64,000 nt of DNA from Kitasatospora phosalacinea (GCF_030268885.1 NZ_BSSA01000010.1:62001-126000); one strand, 5' to 3'. Shown: positions 46,693-55,772, numbered from the stretch's first letter. The notes: generated by a model from the letters alone, not told the origin. A program made the numbers and translations.

Positions 46693-46845
46693 CCGACCCC
46701 CGATCGGCCCCCCGGTCCGCCCCGGCCGGCCCCGGTCCGCCCCGGCCCGCGGCAGGCCAAGACGCGGAACGGCAGGGCAGGGCAGAGCAGGGCGGAGCCG
46801 ATGCGCGCTCGACCCCGCCCGCGGCCCGCCGGGCGGGGGCGGGGC

Positions 46846-47388
46846 TCAGGGCCGGTACTCGGGCAGGTCGGCCGGGCGGATCCGGTACACCTGGAGGTTC
46901 AACCCGTAGTACTTGGTGGTCTCGCCGACCCAGCGCATCCCCAGCCGCTTCGCCACCGCGTGCGCCCGGTCGTTCTTGGGCCGGGCCACCGCGAAGACCT
47001 CCTCGACGTCCTGGGTGAACGCCCAGCGCAGCAGCGCCAGGCCCGCCTCCGTCGCGTAGCCCTCGCCCCAGTACTGCGGGGAGAGCTGCCAGGTGATCTC
47101 CAGGTCCTCGTCGTAGGGCGGCAGCGGACGGATGCCCAGACCGCCGACCACCCTCCCGTCCTCGCGGCGCTGCACCGCCCACCGCCCGCGCGGCGGCAGC
47201 AGACCGGGCTGCTCCTGCTCCCAGCCGCGCAGCACCGAACGCATCGCCTCGACATCGACGACCTGGTCCATCACGGGCGTCAGCCAGCGGGCGACGTCCG
47301 TGGAACCGTACACGGCCAGCGCGTCCTCGGCGTCGTCCGGTGTCCAGTCCCGGACGACGAGCCGATCAGTGGTCAGGCTGATCCCCAT
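46846..47388 (-). CDS. GNAT acetyltransferase (RimJ/RimL-like)
   Basis: 180 aa. It opens LTTDRLVVRDWTPDDAEDAL, the usual start of the RimJ/L-type N-acetyltransferases, and has the acetyl-CoA loop QYWGEGYATEAGLALLRWAF and the late ARPKNDRAHAVAKRLGMRWVG. Cytoplasmic acetyl transfer to an amine is expected; the acceptor is unknown. ATG 47388 has GAGGA upstream. Confidence 0.92.
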   Translation of the reverse strand: MGISLTTDRLVVRDWTPDDAEDALAVYGSTDVARWLTPVMDQVVDVEAMRSVLRGWEQEQPGLLPPRGRWAVQRREDGRVVGGLGIRPLPPYDEDLEITWQLSPQYWGEGYATEAGLALLRWAFTQDVEEVFAVARPKNDRAHAVAKRLGMRWVGETTKYYGLNLQVYRIRPADLPEYRP

Positions 47389-47602
47389 GGGCGGGTCCTC
47401 CCTCAGTCGATTGGCGGACGTCTCCCTCCACCGGAGTGTGCGCCCCCTACCCGCCCGGGGCGAGCCGGAAGCCGGAACCGCACCAAACGTCACCGGACGG
47501 TCACCCGCCCGTCGCGGACCGGCCCCTGCTCCTCCGGCCCGTACCCCCTTGGCCCGTGGCCCTTCGGCCCGTGCCCCTTCGACCGTGGGGCGTCCGGGCG
47601 GG

Positions 47603-48361
47603 TCAGTGGCGGCTGCGGAGCGGGATGTGCAGGCCGTTCCGGTCCGGGCCGTGCAGGGCCAGGGCGGTGCGGACCTCCTCGGGCAGCGCTCCGAGGCCGA
47701 GCAGGGCCAGGGCCAGGTCGGCGGCGGCGCGGTGCCAGTCACCGGCCCGCCGCATCAGGGTGTGACCGCTGCCCAGCACCCGGTAGCCGGCCACCCGTGC
47801 GCCGTGGTCGCGGGCCCGCAGCGCGAACAGGTCGGTCTCGTCGGGCGGGGTGACCTTGTCCCGGTCGCCGTGCAGCATCAGCACCGAGCGGCCCCGCAGG
47901 TGCTCGGTCGGCTCGTCCTGCGGGCACCACGGCGCCAGCGCGACCACGCCCCGCACGCACGGGTGGGCCGCCGCCCGCAGGGCCGCCCGCCCGCCCATCG
48001 AGTGCCCGATCAGCACCGTCGGCACCGGACCCAACTGCTCGGCCAGGTCGGACATCGCCGCCTCCGCGTCACGGGCCGCGTCCGCCCGGTCGCCGTTCCA
48101 CCCCCGGCAGCGGTAACGCACCGTGCCCACCGCCAGTGACCGGCCGCCCGCGGCCTGCGCACCGCGCTGCACCGCCCTCGCGAACGGCCGCATCCGCAGC
48201 CCCGGCAGGTTCAGCAGCGGAGGCGCCGCCGCACCGAACTCCTTCCCGCCGTGCAGCACTAGCACCGCCGCGTCCGGCGAGGACGGCAGCACCCGCCAGG
48301 CCAGCGGCCGGTGCGCCCCCACCACCGCAGAACCCGAGTGCACCTCCACCCGCCCGCCCAT
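47603..48361 (-). CDS. Alpha/beta-hydrolase
   Basis: 252 aa. The nucleophile elbow is GHSMGG, the acid probably the Asp in LHGDRDKVTPPDE, and the catalytic His is in GSGHTLM. Its short lid and the VLVLHGG start resemble dienelactone-hydrolase-like and lysophospholipase-like proteins. No signal peptide or membrane segment is seen. ATG 48361 is used because upstream sequence in frame has no conserved character. Confidence 0.85.
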   Translation of the reverse strand: MGGRVEVHSGSAVVGAHRPLAWRVLPSSPDAAVLVLHGGKEFGAAAPPLLNLPGLRMRPFARAVQRGAQAAGGRSLAVGTVRYRCRGWNGDRADAARDAEAAMSDLAEQLGPVPTVLIGHSMGGRAALRAAAHPCVRGVVALAPWCPQDEPTEHLRGRSVLMLHGDRDKVTPPDETDLFALRARDHGARVAGYRVLGSGHTLMRRAGDWHRAAADLALALLGLGALPEEVRTALALHGPDRNGLHIPLRSRH

Positions 48362-48765
48362 CGCACCGTCCCCTGTCCTGGTCGCCCAGCCGCAGCCGCC
48401 CGGTGGTCCACCCGTCCACCCGTCCGCTCGCCCGGTCGTCTCGTCCGGCCGTTCAGCCGCTCGCGGCCGCCCGCCGCCACCCGCGGCCGCCGCCGGTGGA
48501 GTTGCCACTGTACGCGGGCGCTGCGCGGGACGGTCCGGACCGGGACGAAACGGTGGTGAACGGGCAGGCGCGCCGAGCGGGCGGCGCACCACGACGGCCC
48601 TTGCGCACGGGCGCAGCTGACTGCTCGTAAGGTGGGAGCGCGCCGGAGGTGCGCGGCCGGACCGTTCCGCCCGTGCACCGGCCCGCGCAGCGCGGACCCG
48701 ATCCACCCGCCCGGCCCCACCGGGCGCCCGGGGCCGCGACCGACCGCCAGAGCCGAGGGAGAGCC
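48362..48765. other. Divergent intergenic region, 404 bp
   Basis: This separates the hydrolase and MTA phosphorylase genes and must hold both promoters. No pair of boxes is convincing. Runs of Pro- and Arg-type triplets make long but non-genic frames here. Confidence 0.45.
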
Positions 48766-49626
48766 ATGGCCGACGTCCACCCGCCCCGCACCGACGGCAC
48801 CCCGACCGCCGAGCTCGGAGTCATCGGCGGATCGGGCCTGTACGCGCTGCTCGACGACGTCACCGAGGTGCACGTCGAGACTCCGTACGGGCCGCCGTCC
48901 GACGCGCTGTTCGTCGGTGAGGTGGCCGGACGGCGGGTCGCCTTCCTGCCCCGCCACGGCCGCGGCCACCGGCTGCCGCCGCACCGGATCAACTACCGCG
49001 CCAACCTGTGGGCCCTGCACGCCCTGGGCGTGCGCCAGGTCCTCGGGCCGTGCGCCGTCGGCGGCCTGCGGCCGGAGTACGGGCCCGGCACGCTGCTGGT
49101 GCCCGACCAGTTCGTCGACCGCACCTCCGGGCGGGTGCAGACCTACTACGACGGCCGGATCCTGCCCGACGGGTCGATGCCCGAGGTGGTGCACGTCTCG
49201 ATGGCCGACCCCTACTGCCCGGACGGCCGCGCCGCCGCCCTGGCCGCCGCCCGCGACCTCGCCTGGGAGCCCGTCGACGGCGGCACCCTGGTGGTGATCG
49301 AGGGCCCGCGCTTCTCCACCCGGGCGGAGTCGCGCTGGTTCACCGCCAACGGCTGGTCCGTGGTCGGCATGACCGGCCACCCGGAAGCCGTCCTGGCCCG
49401 CGAACTCGGCCTCTGCTACACCTCGTTGGCCCTGGTGACCGACCTCGACGCCGGGGTCGAGACCGGCGAGGGCGTCACCCACGCCGAGGTGCTGGAGGTC
49501 TTCGCCCGCAACGTCGACCGGCTGCGCACCGTCCTGTTCAAGGCCCTGGAGTCGCTGCCCGCCGCCCGCGACTGCATCTGCTCGCACGCCCTGGACGACC
49601 TGGACACCGGCCTCCCCGGCGTCTGA
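48766..49626 (+). CDS. mtnP: S-methyl-5'-thioadenosine phosphorylase
   Basis: 286 aa. Purine phosphorylase family 2 motifs are GVIGGSGLY near the start (phosphate binding), FLPRHGRGHRLPPHRINYRANLWAL, and GPRFSTRAESRWF with GMTGHPEAVLARELGLCY (nucleoside binding). MTAP cleaves methylthioadenosine with phosphate to adenine and methylthioribose-1-phosphate, the first step of methionine salvage. A related purine nucleoside specificity cannot be excluded. ATG 48766 has GAGGGAGAG upstream. No other salvage genes are adjacent. Confidence 0.92.
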   Translation: MADVHPPRTDGTPTAELGVIGGSGLYALLDDVTEVHVETPYGPPSDALFVGEVAGRRVAFLPRHGRGHRLPPHRINYRANLWALHALGVRQVLGPCAVGGLRPEYGPGTLLVPDQFVDRTSGRVQTYYDGRILPDGSMPEVVHVSMADPYCPDGRAAALAAARDLAWEPVDGGTLVVIEGPRFSTRAESRWFTANGWSVVGMTGHPEAVLARELGLCYTSLALVTDLDAGVETGEGVTHAEVLEVFARNVDRLRTVLFKALESLPAARDCICSHALDDLDTGLPGV

Positions 49627-49670
49627 CCCGCCCGTCCGCCCACTCGCCCGTCCGCCCGTCCGCTCCTAAG

Positions 49671-49698
49671 GCCCGGGGCCTCCACCGGGGCCCCGGGC
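49671..49698 (+). terminator. Hairpin downstream of the phosphorylase gene
   Basis: A perfect 10-bp stem (49671-49680 with 49689-49698) and 8-nt loop lie 45 nt after the stop, between convergent genes. It is GC-only with no U-tract. Confidence 0.65.
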
Positions 49699-49746
49699 GC
49701 CCCGGGCCGGAAGTGCGGGCCGCCCGTCGGCGGCCCGCCCGGGCGG

Positions 49747-50073
49747 CTACCGGGTTCGCCCGCGTCGGTGCAGATGGGCCGCGACCGTCATCAGTGCCAC
49801 CAACACGACGGCCCAACTGACCACCACGGCCAGTAGCAGGGCCGGTTCGTCCAGTGCCACCGCCATGGCCAGCAGTCCGAACGAGACGGCCAGACAACAC
49901 GAGATCACCGCGACCACGATCCACGGCCGGGCCATCAGCGTCCGTCGTAGCCGTGCGGCCCTCGCCGTCCGCATCGTGCGCAGCTCGCGCTCCAGCTCCT
50001 GATCGCTCCCCAGCTCGGCCTCGATCTGCTGGAGGATCAGTAGCTCACGCGGGGAGAGTGCGGGTCCGTCCAT
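49747..50073 (-). CDS. DUF3040 membrane protein
   Basis: 108 aa. The DUF3040 pattern is clear: LSPRELLILQQIEAEL near the N-terminus, a short charged stretch ending in RRTLMARP, and then two adjacent transmembrane helices (about 50-70 and 76-95) with a basic C-terminal tail. Function unknown in the family; it is widespread in actinobacteria. ATG 50073. Confidence 0.87.
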   Translation of the reverse strand: MDGPALSPRELLILQQIEAELGSDQELERELRTMRTARAARLRRTLMARPWIVVAVISCCLAVSFGLLAMAVALDEPALLLAVVVSWAVVLVALMTVAAHLHRRGRTR

Positions 50074-50416
50074 CAACCACCTCCGCGCCGCAGGCAGGCA
50101 CGCCCCGGCCTTCCCCGCCGACGCGACCCTGCTCCCAGGTAGCAACACATGTGCCCGCTGGACGCCGGTTCTAACACGAGAACAAGCGCTCGACCTCCTC
50201 GATGTCCACTGGCGGTCCCTCCAATTGACGCCCCGTCGACCCCGGCTCGTCACCGGAGGCACTCGACGCGGTCGACCGTGGTGCGCACGGGAGCGGAGTG
50301 ACACGCGGGACGGGCAAGCAGAACCGTTTTGCTGCCGCACCCCGCTCCTACGGTGGTGTGCGTCGAACCGGGCGCTCCGCCCGCAAACCACCCTTACCGG
50401 AAGGCCGTTCCGCCCC
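50074..50416. other. Divergent intergenic region, 343 bp
   Basis: Between DUF3040 and the small secreted protein. A TACGGT box about 70 bp before the secreted-protein gene, with TTGC upstream, is a possible promoter, but the spacing is not ideal. Confidence 0.4.
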
Positions 50417-50761
50417 ATGTACCTGCGTCAGACGGTTGCCGCCGCCACTGCCTCGCTCGCCCTGCTGCTCGCCCTGCCCAGCCCGGCCGGTGCGGCCGTC
50501 GGAGAGTTCCGCTACACCTACTACGACGACTTCGGGAACCGGGCGGCCGGTGTCCTCGTCGAGCCGGACAGCCGCGTCTGCGTCACCCTGCCCGAGGTCG
50601 CCGACCCCGACACCACCGAACCCGCCTTCGCCCCGCAGAACTTCACCGGGTCGACCGTCACCGTGTTCACCGGCCCCGACTGCGACGGTGACTACTACAG
50701 CCTCCGCCCGGGCGGCCGCGCCTCCGACCGGCTCAAGCTCCGCTCCGCGCTCTTCTCCTGA
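50417..50761 (+). CDS. Small secreted crystallin-like protein
   Basis: 114 aa. A signal peptide ends around residue 27 (PSPAGAAVG). The mature part has one pair of cysteines (SRVCVT and PDCDGDYY) and a segment, VTVFTGPDCDGDYYSLRPGG, that resembles the beta/gamma-crystallin or I36 peptidase-inhibitor strand pattern. ATG 50417 follows a weak ribosome site. Probably exported; a precise role is not assigned. Confidence 0.65.
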   Translation: MYLRQTVAAATASLALLLALPSPAGAAVGEFRYTYYDDFGNRAAGVLVEPDSRVCVTLPEVADPDTTEPAFAPQNFTGSTVTVFTGPDCDGDYYSLRPGGRASDRLKLRSALFS

Positions 50762-50900
50762 GGCTCTCCCTTCCCGAGTGCCGTGCCCTGCAGGGCTGTT
50801 CCACCGCCGCCCGCCGCCCCGGCCCAACCCGCCCTGACCTGACCCGTTCCGGCCTGCCCCGGTCCGCTCCGGTCCGCTCCGGGGCCGACCCGCTCCGGGC

Positions 50901-50972
50901 CCGACCGCTCCACCGCTCGGCCACCCCGCTGGCGGACCGGCCGGTGGAGCGGTCGGACGGTGGAGCGGTCGG
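50901..50972. terminator. Convergent-gene hairpin with duplicated 3' arm
   Basis: The 15-nt arm at 50901-50915 can pair perfectly with either 50942-50956 or its direct copy at 50958-50972. It lies between the convergent secreted-protein and GNAT genes and probably stops both. The alternative pairings are unusual. Confidence 0.7.
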
Positions 50973-50976
50973 ACGG

Positions 50977-51855
50977 TCAGCCCGCGGCGGGCGGTTCGGC
51001 GATCAGGGCGGTGGCTATCCGCCGGAAGCCCACGCTCTCGTAGATCCGCGCCACGTCGGCGTCGCTCGCGGAGAGGAACACCGTCCGCACCCCGGCGGTG
51101 CGGGCGTGCTCGACCAGGTGCGAGGTGACGCGGTGGGCCAGGCCCTGGCGGCGCAGGGCGGGCAGGGTGGCCACCGCGACGATCTCGCTGACCTCGCCGA
51201 CCGGCTGGTGGCAGCCGGAGGCGGTGGCCGCCCCGTCCGGTCCGACGGTCGCGGCGAGGACCGTGCGCCCGGCCGTTATTCGCTCCGCCATGCGGGACAC
51301 GGCTGCCTCGCTCTCGGGGCCCTTCACCGCTTCGGCGAGCTGTTCGGGCCCGGCGGTGCCGATTCCGGTGCCGGCCTCGGCGAAGGCCAGGTGCGGCAGC
51401 ATGACGGCGCTCGGCAGCAGCGGGTCGTCGGGGGCGACGACCCGCACCTCGGGGCCGTCGGCCGCCGCCGTGCTGTCGGCGGTCGTCGGGGCGTCGGCGG
51501 CCGGGGCGTCGAGGTCGAGCACCAGCAGCGGGTGCTCGTGCACCTCCAGCCCGGCAGCCTCGACGGCCGCACGCAGGGTGGGGGAGGTCTCGTGCACCCA
51601 CTCGAAGTTCTCGGGCGCGCCGAGTTCGCGCTGTCGGGCCCGGACCCGTTCCACGTCCTCGGCGGTGAAGACGCCCGGGCCGCCCAGGGTGGGTCGACCG
51701 TAGTAGTGCCAGCCCTGCCCGGTGCGGACGAACAGGGTGAGCGGGCCGTGCTCCTCGGTCGTCGCGGAGAAGCGGGGCACCGCGTCGTAGTAAGCCTCGA
51801 GCCTGGCCAGGACGGCCTCCGACCCGGAGCCGAGGGGGTGGTTCGTTTCGCGCAT
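50977..51855 (-). CDS. GNAT acetyltransferase
   Basis: 292 aa from ATG 51855. The C-terminal half (about 165-292) is a clear GNAT domain: VSEIVAVATLPALRRQGLAHRVTSHLV contains the acetyl-CoA loop R/Q-x-x-G-x-A, followed by VFLSASDADVARIYESVGFRRI. The N-terminal half, with the YYDAVPRF start and GWHYYGRPTLGG, is of the type found in tandem or degenerate GNAT proteins. Substrate unknown. The stop lies close to the hairpin cluster. Confidence 0.87.
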   Translation of the reverse strand: MRETNHPLGSGSEAVLARLEAYYDAVPRFSATTEEHGPLTLFVRTGQGWHYYGRPTLGGPGVFTAEDVERVRARQRELGAPENFEWVHETSPTLRAAVEAAGLEVHEHPLLVLDLDAPAADAPTTADSTAAADGPEVRVVAPDDPLLPSAVMLPHLAFAEAGTGIGTAGPEQLAEAVKGPESEAAVSRMAERITAGRTVLAATVGPDGAATASGCHQPVGEVSEIVAVATLPALRRQGLAHRVTSHLVEHARTAGVRTVFLSASDADVARIYESVGFRRIATALIAEPPAAG

Positions 51856-52155
51856 CGTGCCGTCCAAGGGTGGAGTTCGTCCTCTTCTGCGGGGGTTCTG
51901 CGGAGGTTGATCAGGCGGCATCACATCAGAGCGGTCGATCGTGTGCACGGGTTTTTTCGAACCGCGTGCACCGGCCGTTCGAAGGGGGAGGGCTGACGGC
52001 CCGTTGGTGAAGAACCGTTTCCCCCAACTCCCGTTCGATCTGCAGCAGCCGGAAAGGCAGCCGGTCGGCCAGGGCGCCCGTGCTGGCGGGCCCCTGGGCG
52101 ACCGAGGGGATTCACTCGGGGGAGTGAATCTGGGGAAGGGGCGGGACGACGGGGA
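51856..52155. other. Intergenic region, 300 bp
   Basis: Between two minus-strand genes. It contains a clean 9-bp hairpin at 52109-52130 following the hydrolase gene. The GNAT promoter is presumably around 51870-51960, where A/T-rich patches occur. Confidence 0.45.
52109..52130 (-). terminator. Hairpin after the alpha/beta-hydrolase gene
   Basis: A perfect 9-bp stem GATTCACTC/GAGTGAATC with a GGGG loop, 25 nt beyond the minus-strand stop at 52156. Its mixed composition makes a chance match unlikely in this GC-rich DNA. Confidence 0.75.
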
Positions 52156-52917
52156 TCAGCGTCGGCCGACCTCGGCGAGCCGGGTCAGCAGCAGCTCGGC
52201 GGTCTCCGCGGGGCGCTCCAGGGCGGGCAGGTGGCCGGCCCAGGGGAGTTCGCGGTGCTCGGCGTCCGGCAGCAGGGCCGCCAGGTCGGCGGCGATCCGG
52301 CGGAAGTCGTCCAGGTCGTGCGCGCCGGAGTACACCAGGGTGGGCGCGACGGCCGCCCGCAGGTCGACCGCGACCCGGGTCGGGGAGATCTCCTCCTCGG
52401 GCGCCAACTGCACCTCGTACGCATTGCGCTGCATCGTCCGGACCTTCGCCCGGGCCGCCTCGTCCGCGTCCGGCCCGAGCCAGGTGTCGACCATCAGTTC
52501 GACCGCCTCGTCCAGTCGGCCGGACTCGACGAGGCCGACCTCCAGCTCGTCCAGCGCGACCAGTTCGGCGCTCGGTTCGTGGTCGGGGCTGCCCGGGCAG
52601 AGCAGGGTCAGCGAGCCGACCCGGTCGGGGTGCAGGGCGGCGAACTGCAGGGCGATCCGGCCGCCGAAGGAGGAGCCGACCAGGGCCGCCCGTTCGATGC
52701 CGAGTTCGTCGAGCAGGTCCGCCAGGTCGGTCAGGTTGTCGTACGGGCGGTCCGCGCAGGGGGTCTCCCCGAAACCGCGGAAGTCGCACCGCAGCACGCG
52801 GTACCCGGCCCCGAGGAGCGCGTCCCACTGCCCGTCCCACATCCGCCGGTCGCAGACGGAGGAGTGCAGCAGCACGACCGCGGGGCCGTCTCCAGCCACC
52901 TCGTGAGTGATTGTCAT
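52156..52917 (-). CDS. Alpha/beta-hydrolase
   Basis: 253 aa. The oxyanion region is VLLHSSVCDRRMW, the nucleophile elbow VGSSFGG, the acid is likely in YSGAHDLDDF, and the His in GHLPALERP. The layout is that of 3-oxoadipate enol-lactonase or haloperoxidase-like hydrolases. ATG 52917 is preceded by GGCGGA. Divergent from the DNA glycosylase gene. Confidence 0.9.
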   Translation of the reverse strand: MTITHEVAGDGPAVVLLHSSVCDRRMWDGQWDALLGAGYRVLRCDFRGFGETPCADRPYDNLTDLADLLDELGIERAALVGSSFGGRIALQFAALHPDRVGSLTLLCPGSPDHEPSAELVALDELEVGLVESGRLDEAVELMVDTWLGPDADEAARAKVRTMQRNAYEVQLAPEEEISPTRVAVDLRAAVAPTLVYSGAHDLDDFRRIAADLAALLPDAEHRELPWAGHLPALERPAETAELLLTRLAEVGRR

Positions 52918-53081
52918 TCCGCCGACCGTAGAGCACGCACACGCCACTGACCAGGGATTTCCGCTGCGGGCGGAGAACGGCGGGGACGACGGCGGCCGCA
53001 GCGGCCGGGATCCGGCCGGGGGCGGCCGGCGGCGGAGGGGCGCCGGTCGCGGTGTCGGCGGCGGGCGGCATGATGGAGGGC

Positions 53082-53873
53082 GTGCCCGAAGGAGACAGCA
53101 TCTACCGCGTCGCCACCCAGCTCGACCAGGCGCTCGCCGGTCACGTGCTGACGGTGTCGGACTTCCGCGTTCCCGCACACGCCACCGCGGACCTGAGGGG
53201 GCGCCAGGTGCTGCGGACGGTGCCGCGCGGCAAGCACCTGCTGACCAGGTTCGAGGGCGGCGTGACGCTCCACACCCACCTGCGGATGGACGGCCGCTGG
53301 CAGACCTTCCGGCCCGGCGAGCGCTGGCACGGCGGTCCCGCGTTCCAGGTCCGGGTGGTCCTCGGCACCGGGCACGGCACCGCCGTCGGCTACCGGCTGC
53401 CCGTGGTCCAACTGCTGCGCAGCGACCAGGAGCACCGGGTGGTCGGCCACCTCGGCCCCGACCTGCTCGGCCCGGACTGGGACGCCGCCGAGGCGCACCG
53501 CCGCCTGCTCGCCGACCCGCTGCGCCCGGTCGGCGAGGCCCTGCTCGACCAGCGGACCCTGGCCGGCATCGGCAACGTGTACGCCAACGAGCTGCCCTTC
53601 CTGGCCGGTGTCACCCCCTGGCTGCCGGTCGGCGACCTGCCCGACCCGGACGACCTGCTGGACGGCGCCCGGCAACTGCTGGACGCCAACAAGCTGCGGC
53701 CCGGCCACGTCACCACCGGCGACCCCCGCCCCGGCCACCAGCACTGGGTGTACGGCCGGGGCCGCCGCCCCTGCCGACGCTGCGGCACGCCGATCCGCAC
53801 CGCCAAGCACGACCGGGACCGCGTCGCCTACTGGTGCCCGCGCTGCCAGCAGGGCCCCGTCCCGACCGCCTGA
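53082..53873 (+). CDS. Formamidopyrimidine/endonuclease VIII-like DNA glycosylase
   Basis: 263 aa. GTG 53082 is chosen because the family needs Pro as the mature first residue: the encoded start is (M)PEGDSIY, with catalytic Pro2 and Glu3. PEGD marks the Nei rather than the Fpg (PELPE) branch. TLAGIGNVYANE is the helix-two-turn-helix, and the zinc finger is CRRC-x(16)-CPRC at the C-terminus. It excises oxidised bases and nicks the DNA backbone. A GGAGGG site precedes the start. Confidence 0.93.
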   Translation: MPEGDSIYRVATQLDQALAGHVLTVSDFRVPAHATADLRGRQVLRTVPRGKHLLTRFEGGVTLHTHLRMDGRWQTFRPGERWHGGPAFQVRVVLGTGHGTAVGYRLPVVQLLRSDQEHRVVGHLGPDLLGPDWDAAEAHRRLLADPLRPVGEALLDQRTLAGIGNVYANELPFLAGVTPWLPVGDLPDPDDLLDGARQLLDANKLRPGHVTTGDPRPGHQHWVYGRGRRPCRRCGTPIRTAKHDRDRVAYWCPRCQQGPVPTA

Positions 53874-53907
53874 GTCGCCCGGGCACCGGGCCGTCGGCGC
53901 GTCCGGT

Positions 53908-54540
53908 TCAGTCCCGCTCCACCAGCGCCGGGTGCCGGGGGTCCTCCACCCGCACCGTAAGGTCGGCCAGCTCGCCCGGGTCGGTCTCGGTGCGGTAGCG
54001 CTCGTGCGCGGGCAGCGTCCACTGTTCGGCCGGCGGGGTGCGGCGGGCCAGCGCGGCGGCGGACTGGGCCAGGTGCACGGTCAGTTCGAACGGCAGCCAG
54101 CGGCCGAGCAGGAACGGTCCGTCCAGCAGCAGCACGCCGCGCGGCGGCAGTTCGACGTAGTCGGCCCGGGTGGCGCGGTCGGTCTCCCGGTCCCAGTACG
54201 TGGGCAGCACGCGGCCGTCGCCGTCCGGTTCGAGCGGGTCGAGGACCTCGCGGAGCAGCGCGCCCTGGTCCAGCCACAGGTCGTGGAAGGCGTCCGGGTC
54301 CTGCTTGCCGTACTCGAAGCGCACCGAGGCGGGCCGCAGGAAGTCGTCCGCCGACACCCGCTGCACCGGTCGGCCGAGCAGCCGCAGCGGCTCCACCAGG
54401 GCGTCCGCCAGCTCGCCGGGCCGGGTCGCCGCCGCGCCGTCGACCGCGACCCGCAGCCGCCGTCCGTCGTCGGCCAGTTCGTGGATCCGTCCCGCCAGCA
54501 GCTCGACCAGCCGCTCCGGGGAGATCGGGGTCACCCGCAC
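53908..54540 (-). CDS. Uridine-kinase-like P-loop protein
   Basis: 210 aa. The actinobacterial uridine-kinase-like family pattern is visible: VAVDGAAATRPGELADAL at the P-loop position, SADDFLRP, then LLDGPFLLGRW (Walker B-like) and RVEDPRHPALV. The Walker A Lys is missing, as in many relatives, so kinase activity is uncertain. GTG 54540 (or 54534) is the start. A TATAGT box (minus strand, 54574-54569) lies about 30 bp upstream. Confidence 0.8.
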   Translation of the reverse strand: MRVTPISPERLVELLAGRIHELADDGRRLRVAVDGAAATRPGELADALVEPLRLLGRPVQRVSADDFLRPASVRFEYGKQDPDAFHDLWLDQGALLREVLDPLEPDGDGRVLPTYWDRETDRATRADYVELPPRGVLLLDGPFLLGRWLPFELTVHLAQSAAALARRTPPAEQWTLPAHERYRTETDPGELADLTVRVEDPRHPALVERD

Positions 54541-54721
54541 CGGACGATCACTCCCTTCGGTCAACCGGACTATACGTCGCGGCGCCCGAGGTCCCACCGC
54601 CCGAACCCCGGCCCCGGGGCGGCCGGGCGGGGCGGGCGTGGAACACTCCGTCGGAGGCCGGGGGCTCCGCCCTGACCACTCCGGCCGTAGTGCTCCAGGT
54701 GGAGCGGAGAGCGAGGACGTG

Positions 54722-55234
54722 ATGACCGCGGTGCCGTTCCTGACCCCGGACGAGGTCGACGCCCTCGCCGCCCGCGCGCACGAGGGCCAGTACGACCGGA
54801 TCGGCGTGCCGTACGTGGAGCACGTGCGCGCCGTCGCCGCGGGCGTCGCCCCGTTCGGCGCGGGCCTGCGGATGGCGGCGCTGCTGCACGACGTCCTGGA
54901 GGACACCCCGCTCACCGCCGAGGACCTGCTCGCCGCGGGCGTCCCCGCCGCCGTGGTGGCGACCGTCCGGCGGGTCACCCGCACGCCGGGGGCGGACTAC
55001 CGGACGATGCTGCTGGACGTCGCCACCGACCAGGCCGCCGCCCTGGTCAAGATCGCCGACAACGCGCACAACTCCCGCGCCGACCGCGCCGCACTGCTCC
55101 CGGCGGCGGACCGGGCCCGGCTGGCCGAGCGCTACCGGGCCGCCCGCGCCGTGCTGTGGCCCGCCGTCGCGGAGGCGGACGTCCGGACGATCGTCGCGCT
55201 GGTCAACCCGGACCTGCTGGCCGAACTCGACTGA
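54722..55234 (+). CDS. HD-domain phosphohydrolase (SpoT-like)
   Basis: 170 aa. The metal-binding His-Asp pair is LLHDVLEDTPL, with an upstream HVRAVAAG His and a later KIADNAHNSRAD. These are the motifs of the ppGpp hydrolase domain of RelA/SpoT and of small Mesh1-type hydrolases. No synthetase, TGS or ACT domain is present. ATG 54722 has GAGG 5 nt upstream. It may remove ppGpp or a related nucleotide. Confidence 0.88.
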   Translation: MTAVPFLTPDEVDALAARAHEGQYDRIGVPYVEHVRAVAAGVAPFGAGLRMAALLHDVLEDTPLTAEDLLAAGVPAAVVATVRRVTRTPGADYRTMLLDVATDQAAALVKIADNAHNSRADRAALLPAADRARLAERYRAARAVLWPAVAEADVRTIVALVNPDLLAELD

Positions 55235-55293
55235 ACCCGCCCGCGGGGGCACGCTGGAGGGAGAAGCGGGGGTCCGAGAGCGAGGAGCCCGGG

Positions 55294-55467
55294 ATGTCCG
55301 AGATGAGCGACAGGCTCGACGAGAAGGCCCGGCGGGACGAGGACGACGTCCGGTCGGTCGACCCCGAGGAAGGCATCACCTCCTACCAGACCATGCACGC
55401 GTGGGAGGAGTCCCAGGCGGAGGGCGATCCGGTCGCCGACCCGTCGCAGCAGGAGGAGCAGCGGTGA
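55294..55467 (+). CDS. Small acidic protein of unknown function
   Basis: 57 aa, too short for most gene finders. AGGAG lies 6 nt before ATG 55294. The composition is strongly acidic and polar (MSEMSDRLDEKAR at the start, QQEEQR at the end), so it is probably disordered. Its stop overlaps the start of the DUF1876 gene by 4 nt, which supports it as real. Not recognised. Confidence 0.7.
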   Translation: MSEMSDRLDEKARRDEDDVRSVDPEEGITSYQTMHAWEESQAEGDPVADPSQQEEQR

Positions 55468-55772
55468 GCGGCCGCGCGGCGGCGCCCGAACCGCACAGCA
55501 GCGAGTGGTCGGTCCGGCTGCGGGTGGTCGAGGTCGGCGACCTCACCCAGGCGCACGCCGTCCTCGACACCGGCGTCAACCTGATCGAGGTCGAGGCCGA
55601 GGCCCACCGCAGCAGCACCGACCCCGCGGACCCCGAGATCGGCGACGAGCTCGCCGTCGGCCGGGCCCTCACCGCCCTCGGCCAGCAGCTCGTCCACCGC
55701 GGCTCCGTCGCCGCCGAGGCCGCCGAGTCCACCCGCCGCCGCGACGCGCCGCCCCCCGACGGCGCCTGGTGA
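55464..55772 (+). CDS. DUF1876 protein
   Basis: 102 aa. The DPADPEIGDELAVGRALTALGQQL segment is the hallmark of DUF1876, a small double-stranded-RNA-binding-like fold of actinobacteria. Translationally coupled to the acidic protein through a GTGA overlap. Function unknown. Confidence 0.88.
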   Translation: MSGRAAAPEPHSSEWSVRLRVVEVGDLTQAHAVLDTGVNLIEVEAEAHRSSTDPADPEIGDELAVGRALTALGQQLVHRGSVAAEAAESTRRRDAPPPDGAW

